Assembly: GCA_035354275.1 (NCBI GenBank)
Contig: DAOQAU010000002.1
Location: 1 to 64,000 of the forward strand
Length of the DNA: 64,000 bases
Direction of reading: 5' to 3'
DNA from: DAOQAU01 sp035354275
GTDB lineage: Bacteria > Cyanobacteriota > Vampirovibrionia > Gastranaerophilales > Gastranaerophilaceae
Shown here: piece after piece, positions 59,475 to 64,000 of the stretch
How the letters are laid out: each line of letters opens with the position of its first letter
How positions within the stretch are numbered: the first letter of the stretch is position 1
The notes under the pieces: generated by a model
The model's database searches: none
Told to the model about the DNA's origin: nothing
The model's input: only the letters and a program-made list of their open reading frames with translations
Made by a program: the position numbers and the translations under genes

Positions 59475-61370
59475 ATGACATATCCGATTAATACAAAGTT
59501 AAATCAATATCCGCAGGGGTTTTCGGCAACACCCGCAATACCTGTTGATGCTGAAAAAGTTAAACAAAGCGTTAATCAAAATGGGCTTGTAAAACAGGCA
59601 AAAGAAGAAGAAAATCCTGTACTTTTGCTTGGTGTTATGATGCCTATTTGGGCAGCTATCGGTCATTTAATGGCAAAATTTAATTATGCCTGTTCTGATG
59701 CTAACGGAAAAAATATTTTGCAAAAAATAGCAGATTTTGGTCACAATATCGGAGAAAATAAGGTTTTTAAATCTCCGGGTGCAAAACATGCAGGTAATAT
59801 TTTTTCAAATATAAAAAACTTTGCTAAAACAAAAATTATTGACAAAAGCAGTATATTGTCTGCAATGTTCAAAACTCCTACTGCACCTGAATTTCAGATG
59901 GCAAAAGTGATGTCAAAAGGGACTATTTCTGAAGTTGCAACAGATGCTTCTCAAGCTTTGGATGTTTTTGTTGCTCAGCACAATAGTTTGGACGACGCGC
60001 TTAAAGCTTTAAAAATTGATAAAGTATTATATGAAAATATTAAAAAAGATCCATACAAACATATAGACGATATAATTGATATTTGCAAAAAACAAAAAGG
60101 CGATGCTTTTGTAATGCTTAAAAAATTGGGTAGAATGCCTTTGCCAAAGTTTTTGCAAAGAAAAGTTTATTTTTCTGAACTTGCAAATAAATTAACTTTC
60201 TTAAAAGGGTTAAAAAATCCTAACCCTAATCTTAATGTAGTCGGTAAGGTTTTACCAAAAATGAGCATCAGGACTTTAGAAGGGTTTACAAACGGTACAG
60301 CTGGAGGCAAATTTGCCATTTTGATGCAGGCTTACATTTTTGCATCAGCACTTATAAAAGCAGCAAAAGCTCCAAAAGGTCAAAAAGTAAAGACTTTTTC
60401 AGAAAATGTATTTTATGATTTAGGATTTTATTTAACAATTCCTTCAAGTATGGCACTTATGCATGGAGCAGGAGGGCTTAAATATATCGGAATGAGTGAA
60501 AAACAAGTCGATTTTTACAGAAAAGCTTTGGAAAAACTTAATGCAAGTGTTGATGCCGGAACAATAAGCAAAGTCAAATACTTAAAAGCCAGAAAAGATT
60601 TAGGAATTTTATTAAAAGGAAATACCAAAATTTTAAAAAGCGATAAATTCTTAGTTAGAAGCGCAAAACATCTTAAAAATATTGTTTATAATCCTTTGAA
60701 ATGGGCGGGGAAAATGGTTTCAGTCGGCTTAGAAAGAATAAAACCTTATGCCGGAAAAGATGCAAACGCTATATTAAAAGGTTTTGGTAAATTTAAATAT
60801 AAGCTTAAAGGCGCAGCAGGGGTTCCTGCAAGGTTTTTACTTTTCAGTATGGTTTTTGCTCCGTTTCTTGCAAAATATTTTGCAAAAGCATCTCATCTTA
60901 TATTCGGCAGACCTACAAAATCGGTACTTGATGATGACAAAGAGTCAAAAGCACCCGAACAAATTAAATCGCAACCGACAAATCAGCAAGGGGCAGTGCC
61001 TACATCTTTAATCACTCCCCCTGCACAAAGCGGTAATTTAGTAAATATGTATAATCAGCAAGCAAATAAACCTGTTCCTCAGGCAGTTCAGCCACAGCAG
61101 CCTGCTTCTCAACAGCAAATTGCGCCTGGGCAAGCTTTGCAGCCTGTTGTTCAGCCTGCCGCTGTGCAGCCAAACACTGAAACCTCTTTGGTTTATCCGC
61201 CCAAAACAGCAAATCAGACTCCGCCTGCACCTGCAAGAACTTATGTTCCTTCGGCAGAGCCTATAAAGCAAGAAAAAACTCAACAAATGACAGAAGCTGA
61301 GCAAAAACTCGCACTTGCGCTCCAAAAAGCAGATTCCGCCGAGCAGTACGCTAAAAAATATGCAGGATAA
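59475..61370 (+). CDS. Large hypothetical membrane protein, lineage-specific
   Basis: 631 residues. An unstructured start (YPINTKLNQYPQGFSATPAIP), a membrane helix near 48-68 (NPVLLLGVMMPIWAAIGHLM), a long Lys-rich helical region, further hydrophobic segments near 280-345 (KFAILMQAYIFASALIKAA, LGFYLTIPSSMALMHGAGG) and near 455-475 (PARFLLFSMVFAPFLAKYF), then a Gln/Pro/Ala-rich tail (about 495-600) and a short coiled coil at the end. Basic and membrane-associated. I do not recognise the family; the style fits proteins specific to this lineage. No adjacent operon partner. Confidence 0.7.
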   Translation: MTYPINTKLNQYPQGFSATPAIPVDAEKVKQSVNQNGLVKQAKEEENPVLLLGVMMPIWAAIGHLMAKFNYACSDANGKNILQKIADFGHNIGENKVFKSPGAKHAGNIFSNIKNFAKTKIIDKSSILSAMFKTPTAPEFQMAKVMSKGTISEVATDASQALDVFVAQHNSLDDALKALKIDKVLYENIKKDPYKHIDDIIDICKKQKGDAFVMLKKLGRMPLPKFLQRKVYFSELANKLTFLKGLKNPNPNLNVVGKVLPKMSIRTLEGFTNGTAGGKFAILMQAYIFASALIKAAKAPKGQKVKTFSENVFYDLGFYLTIPSSMALMHGAGGLKYIGMSEKQVDFYRKALEKLNASVDAGTISKVKYLKARKDLGILLKGNTKILKSDKFLVRSAKHLKNIVYNPLKWAGKMVSVGLERIKPYAGKDANAILKGFGKFKYKLKGAAGVPARFLLFSMVFAPFLAKYFAKASHLIFGRPTKSVLDDDKESKAPEQIKSQPTNQQGAVPTSLITPPAQSGNLVNMYNQQANKPVPQAVQPQQPASQQQIAPGQALQPVVQPAAVQPNTETSLVYPPKTANQTPPAPARTYVPSAEPIKQEKTQQMTEAEQKLALALQKADSAEQYAKKYAG

Positions 61371-61375
61371 TAATT

Positions 61376-61451
61376 GGTTGAATAGGTGAAGAGCTGAAAA
61401 GTTATAAAATTGATGTCATTGCGAGCGACCAACGGGAGCGAAGCAATCCAA
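61376..61451. repeat. Octamer array fragment joined to a GTCATTGCGAG element
   Basis: GGTTGAAT, AGGTGAAG, AGCTGAAA, AGTTATAA (61376-61408), then GTCATTGCGAGCGACCAACGGGAGCGAAGCAATCC (61416-61451, broken here by position rather than written as a motif). Two repeat families in tandem, in the gap after the membrane protein. Confidence 0.75.
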
Positions 61452-61582
61452 AAGATGGGGAGGTCGGGGAATATCTACCCTAATTTACTTATTAAATTTT
61501 TATAAAACCACTGGCAAATTATTTTTTTTTGGGGTTTAATATAAAAAATACAGAAAAAATTTTATTTGAAGAAGGAAAAATT

Positions 61583-62452
61583 TTGAATACGATTTTGAAT
61601 ACCGATTTAGATACTGCCCAAAGAAATTGTGTCGCAAGCCCAATTCATAAAAATCGTTTTCAAAAATTAGAGACGGCATTAAGAGATTTATTTTATAAGG
61701 AGTTGAATTCAAGCGACTCTATTTTTTTGGAAATTTCGCCTTTATTGGTTAAAAAAGTTGCGATGTTTTTATCGGGGCTTGCTTTCAGACCTGCAGCGAT
61801 TGGAATTTGCGGGGAAACCGCAAGCGGAAAATCCACTATAGTAACAGATTCAATAGATGTCATAAACAGTTTTGCGCAAGAATTTATTCTAGAAAATGTC
61901 GTAACTACAATTAACACCGACGATTACTACTATGACCGCTCAAAAGAAGTCCAAAAAGCGGGTTCTTTTGCCGAGTTTGTAAAAACTTACGATTTAGATG
62001 TTCCGCAGGCAATGGAATTGAGCCTGATGAAAAAACACATTCAAGCTCTTTTAAGCAAGCAAAGCGTTTTGCTCCCCAAATACGATATGTCGGGAACTGC
62101 AAAAAGATTTGAAAATCACACAAAGGCTAATCCTTGTTCTGTGGTAATTTCAGAAGGGCTTTTTACTTTAACCGATGAAATTGCGGATGTTTTTGATTTT
62201 AAAATTTATGTTGATATAGATAAATCCGTTCAAAAAAGAAGATTTTACGAAAGGGCACAAAAAAGAGGGCTGGGAGACTCTGCCGACAGAATTTTTCAAA
62301 ATGCAACAGATAAGGCAGAAATTTATATAAGACCTTGCATGAAAAGAGCAGATATTGTTTTAAACGGTGAAATTTCAAGACAAAAGTATAAACAATTTGT
62401 TGCTTCTTTTCTTAATTGCCTCGGTGAGATTTATTATGGTATAATAATGTAG
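61583..62452 (+). CDS. Uridine kinase / phosphoribulokinase family P-loop kinase
   Basis: P-loop kinase that in known members phosphorylates uridine or a related ribosyl substrate. Walker A GICGETASGKSTIV, the base-adjacent INTDDYYYDRSKE (typical DDYY of uridine kinases), YDMSGTAKRFENH, and the lid-region Arg residues in DKSVQKRRFYERAQKRG. I choose TTG at 61583 (289 residues), with GAAGGA six bases upstream; the longer frame begins at TTG 61529 inside a T run without ribosome site. An N-terminal 80-residue helical extension before the kinase domain is unusual. The end carries the nadD promoter. Confidence 0.82.
   Translation: MNTILNTDLDTAQRNCVASPIHKNRFQKLETALRDLFYKELNSSDSIFLEISPLLVKKVAMFLSGLAFRPAAIGICGETASGKSTIVTDSIDVINSFAQEFILENVVTTINTDDYYYDRSKEVQKAGSFAEFVKTYDLDVPQAMELSLMKKHIQALLSKQSVLLPKYDMSGTAKRFENHTKANPCSVVISEGLFTLTDEIADVFDFKIYVDIDKSVQKRRFYERAQKRGLGDSADRIFQNATDKAEIYIRPCMKRADIVLNGEISRQKYKQFVASFLNCLGEIYYGIIM
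62440..62445 (+). promoter_or_regulatory. Extended -10 promoter of nadD-yqeK
   Basis: TGGTATAAT (62437-62445) in the last codons of the kinase gene, about 30 bases before the nadD ATG. Confidence 0.5.
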
Positions 62453-62474
62453 GCATTTAGTTTAAGGAATAAGT

Positions 62475-63068
62475 ATGAAATTATGCGTGTTTCAGGGAAC
62501 TTTTAATCCCATTCACAGTATTCATATGGCTATGGCAGGTTTTGTAAAGAAAGTTTATAACTTTGACACTATTTTGTTTATCCCTGCTTATAAGCCGCCG
62601 CATAAGGAATTTGACGATGATTTGGCAAACCATAGACTACAGATGGTCAAAATTGCAATCGAAGGCAACACCTCTTTTTCTATAAGTAATATTGAATTTC
62701 AAAACGAAAGATATTCTTATACTTATCTTACGATAGAAGAACTTTATAAAAGATATAAAATCGAAGGGAAAATTGCTTTTATAATAGGAATGGACGCTTT
62801 CAGAGAAGTTACAGAATGGTATGAGGCAGACAAACTTAAGACATTGGTTGATTTTATAGTTTTCCCCAGAGGGCAGGAGATTGATAAAGATAGACTTGCG
62901 CTGTTAAGATATAAGGGCTACAATTTTACGATTGCAAAAATGGATGCGGTGGATTTGTCTTCTTCTATGGTTAGAGAAAGAATTGTAAAAGGGCAGTCTG
63001 TTGCCGGTTTAATCCCTCTTAAAGTTATGGAGTATATAAGAGAAAATGGATTATACAAACAAGAGTGA
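62475..63068 (+). CDS. nadD: Nicotinate-nucleotide adenylyltransferase
   Basis: Nucleotidyltransferase that makes deamido-NAD from nicotinate mononucleotide and ATP. 197 residues, with the GTFNPIHSIHMAMA signature (family GxFxPxHxGH, here HSIH), PAYKPPHKE, FIIGMDAF and SSSMVRERIVKGQSV (the ISSTxIR-type motif). AAGGAA precedes the ATG. It overlaps yqeK by 23 bases, an arrangement conserved in many bacteria. Confidence 0.95.
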   Translation: MKLCVFQGTFNPIHSIHMAMAGFVKKVYNFDTILFIPAYKPPHKEFDDDLANHRLQMVKIAIEGNTSFSISNIEFQNERYSYTYLTIEELYKRYKIEGKIAFIIGMDAFREVTEWYEADKLKTLVDFIVFPRGQEIDKDRLALLRYKGYNFTIAKMDAVDLSSSMVRERIVKGQSVAGLIPLKVMEYIRENGLYKQE

Positions 63069-63630
63069 CAAAGAGATTTTAGCTTGGCTTGAAAAAAACT
63101 TGAGTCAGGGGCGTTTTTTACACTCTTTGGGCTGTGCCAAGCGTTCAGTAGAGCTTGCAAAAAAATTCGGGCAAGATGAAAAAAAAGCTTATGTTGCAGG
63201 ACTTTTGCATGATTGTGCCAAATCTTTTGATGTGGAAGAAATGCGAAAAATAATCCAAGATAAAAAACTTGATGTTGCGTCTTGTGAATTTGTAAATCCT
63301 AAAACTCTTCATGCTCCGCTTAGTGCTTATGTTGCAAAGACTGCTTTTGGAGTTGAAGATGAGGAAATTTTGTCTGCAATCCGCTGGCACACTTTGGGTA
63401 GGGTTAATATGAGTAAGTTTGAGAAAATTATTTTTCTTGCAGATAAAATAGAGCCTCACACAAGAAAAACAGAGTATGCACAGCTTATTATGGGGATTTT
63501 GGAAGAAGAAAACGGAATAGACAAAGCACTTTTGGTCTGCTACGGCGAAACAATAAAAAGTCTTAAAGCGCGCGGTCTGGAAATTTGCCAAGTCACGATT
63601 GACGTTTATAACAGTCTTCAAAGTTTATAA
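63046..63630 (+). CDS. yqeK: YqeK-type HD domain hydrolase (symmetrical Ap4A hydrolase)
   Basis: 194-residue HD-domain metalloenzyme; characterised YqeK proteins split diadenosine tetraphosphate into two ADP. Metal-site residues: FLHSLGCAKRSVELA (His), GLLHDCAKSF (His-Asp pair), LHAPLSAYVA and IRWHTLGR, with FLADKIEPHT. It starts inside the end of nadD. In many genomes rsfS follows; here the assembly gap follows 54 bases later. Confidence 0.93.
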   Translation: MDYTNKSDKEILAWLEKNLSQGRFLHSLGCAKRSVELAKKFGQDEKKAYVAGLLHDCAKSFDVEEMRKIIQDKKLDVASCEFVNPKTLHAPLSAYVAKTAFGVEDEEILSAIRWHTLGRVNMSKFEKIIFLADKIEPHTRKTEYAQLIMGILEEENGIDKALLVCYGETIKSLKARGLEICQVTIDVYNSLQSL

Positions 63631-63684
63631 GAAGACAAGTAAAGTAGGTCGGCATTGCTATGCCGACAAAATTATTGGCGGGAT

Positions 63685-63784
63685 NNNNNNNNNNNNNNNN
63701 NNNNNNNNNNNNNNNNNNNNNNNNNNNNNNNNNNNNNNNNNNNNNNNNNNNNNNNNNNNNNNNNNNNNNNNNNNNNNNNNNNNN
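63685..63784. other. Assembly gap (100 N)
   Basis: Exactly 100 undetermined bases, the conventional scaffold gap of unknown true length. Reading frames across it have no meaning. Confidence 0.99.
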
Positions 63785-64000
63785 GTTTTGGAATTAATCT
63801 CATCAAGACAAATTCCGCCGGAAGTTACGATTTCGCCTTCTTTTGTCGGCGATATCGCATTTATTTCAAATTCAGACAGGGATTTTTTAATTAAATCTCT
63901 TTTTTGGGAATTAATTTGAGAGCATTTGTCGTCAACCTTAATATTATTTAGCCCCAAAATGTATTCTGCCATTGATTTTGGTACAAATTCACAAAGAAGA
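63785..64000 (-). CDS. NAD(P)/FAD-dependent oxidoreductase, HI0933/YhiN family, internal fragment
   Basis: Minus-strand frame open from the right edge to the gap, 72 codons without a stop. The C-terminal part reads LSEFEINAISPTKEGEIVTSGGICLDEINSK, which by its order (V-T-x-G-G-[IV]-x-L-x-E-I) matches the segment of HI0933-type flavoproteins just ahead of the TMES and GLYFxGE motifs; those would lie in or beyond the gap. Both ends are missing, so no catalytic statement can be made. Confidence 0.7.

Noticed and set aside
3146..61408. Short tandem arrays as CRISPR
   Set aside because: Units are 7 or 8 bases with no spacers and no cas genes in the window.
61529..61582. Upstream TTG start for the uridine-kinase-like gene
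   Set aside because: It lies in a T run without ribosome site, whereas TTG 61583 has GAAGGA at proper distance.
63599..63972. Reading frames that span the N gap
   Set aside because: They are artefacts of translating undetermined bases; only the part right of the gap shows family similarity.

Overview
The window is AT-rich chromosomal DNA from a diderm bacterium. I place it in the non-photosynthetic sister lineage of Cyanobacteria (Melainabacteria/Vampirovibrionia, probably Gastranaerophilales-like). What the sequence shows: the beta' subunit of RNA polymerase is split into rpoC1 and rpoC2; rpoC2 carries a very long insertion in the trigger loop; a DUF561/Ycf23 gene of the cyanobacterial/plastid type is present; there is no photosynthesis gene. 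LPS and envelope genes (waaA, an lptF/G permease, an lptD/ostA-like gene, EnvC-like and Slt-like proteins) indicate an outer membrane. The species is inference. Almost everything is housekeeping; I see no prophage, insertion sequence, CRISPR array or defence island.

Layout. 1-8278: rpoB-rpoC1-rpoC2 (minus strand, rpoC2 running off the left edge). 8669-15306: a CoA-dehydratase activator, waaA, a class V aminotransferase, a lineage-specific hypothetical, an M49-like metallopeptidase and a glutaredoxin. 15301-19183: recF and dnaN diverging from a very AT-rich gap (candidate origin), then trmFO and tRNA-Leu(GAG). 19479-20991: three small or low-complexity hypotheticals. 21095-22979: def-fmt-aroH operon. 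23029-27882: a CHASE2 nucleotide cyclase, small proteins, a structured non-coding stretch, an HtrA-type protease and ycf23. 27952-29662: dnaA and a 57-aa ORF. 29792-36522: six-gene Tad/Flp pilus assembly operon (cpaB-cpaC-cpaE-cpaF-tadB-tadC). 37000-43865: membrane protein, tRNA-Ser(GCU), thiG, a degenerate ATPase-like protein, a MerR-like protein, recA, rqcH. 43862-47499: hisD, a HisA-HisI-HisE triple fusion, and an alcohol dehydrogenase. 47706-55618: envelope genes. 55891-63630: a P-loop/TPR protein overlapping rsmG, hypotheticals, a uridine-kinase-like gene, nadD-yqeK. A 100-N assembly gap (63685-63784) precedes a fragment of an HI0933-type flavoprotein.

The most unusual feature is a family of dispersed composite repeats built from octamer arrays (GTTGAAAA/GTCGAATA type) joined through a variable middle to heptamer arrays (CTATTTA/CTTCACC type). 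At least thirteen loci lie in this 64 kb. Several abut genes so closely that the TAG stop codon lies in or touches the array (rpoC1, rpoB, the activator gene, rsmG). Two copies lie in frame inside genes (waaA, rqcH), and one spans the recA promoter. Read in one direction the heptamer arrays have stops in all frames; read in the other they are open in all frames, and the in-gene copies are in the open direction. They recall the heptameric STRR repeats of filamentous cyanobacteria, but the modular organisation and its use at gene ends look worth describing.
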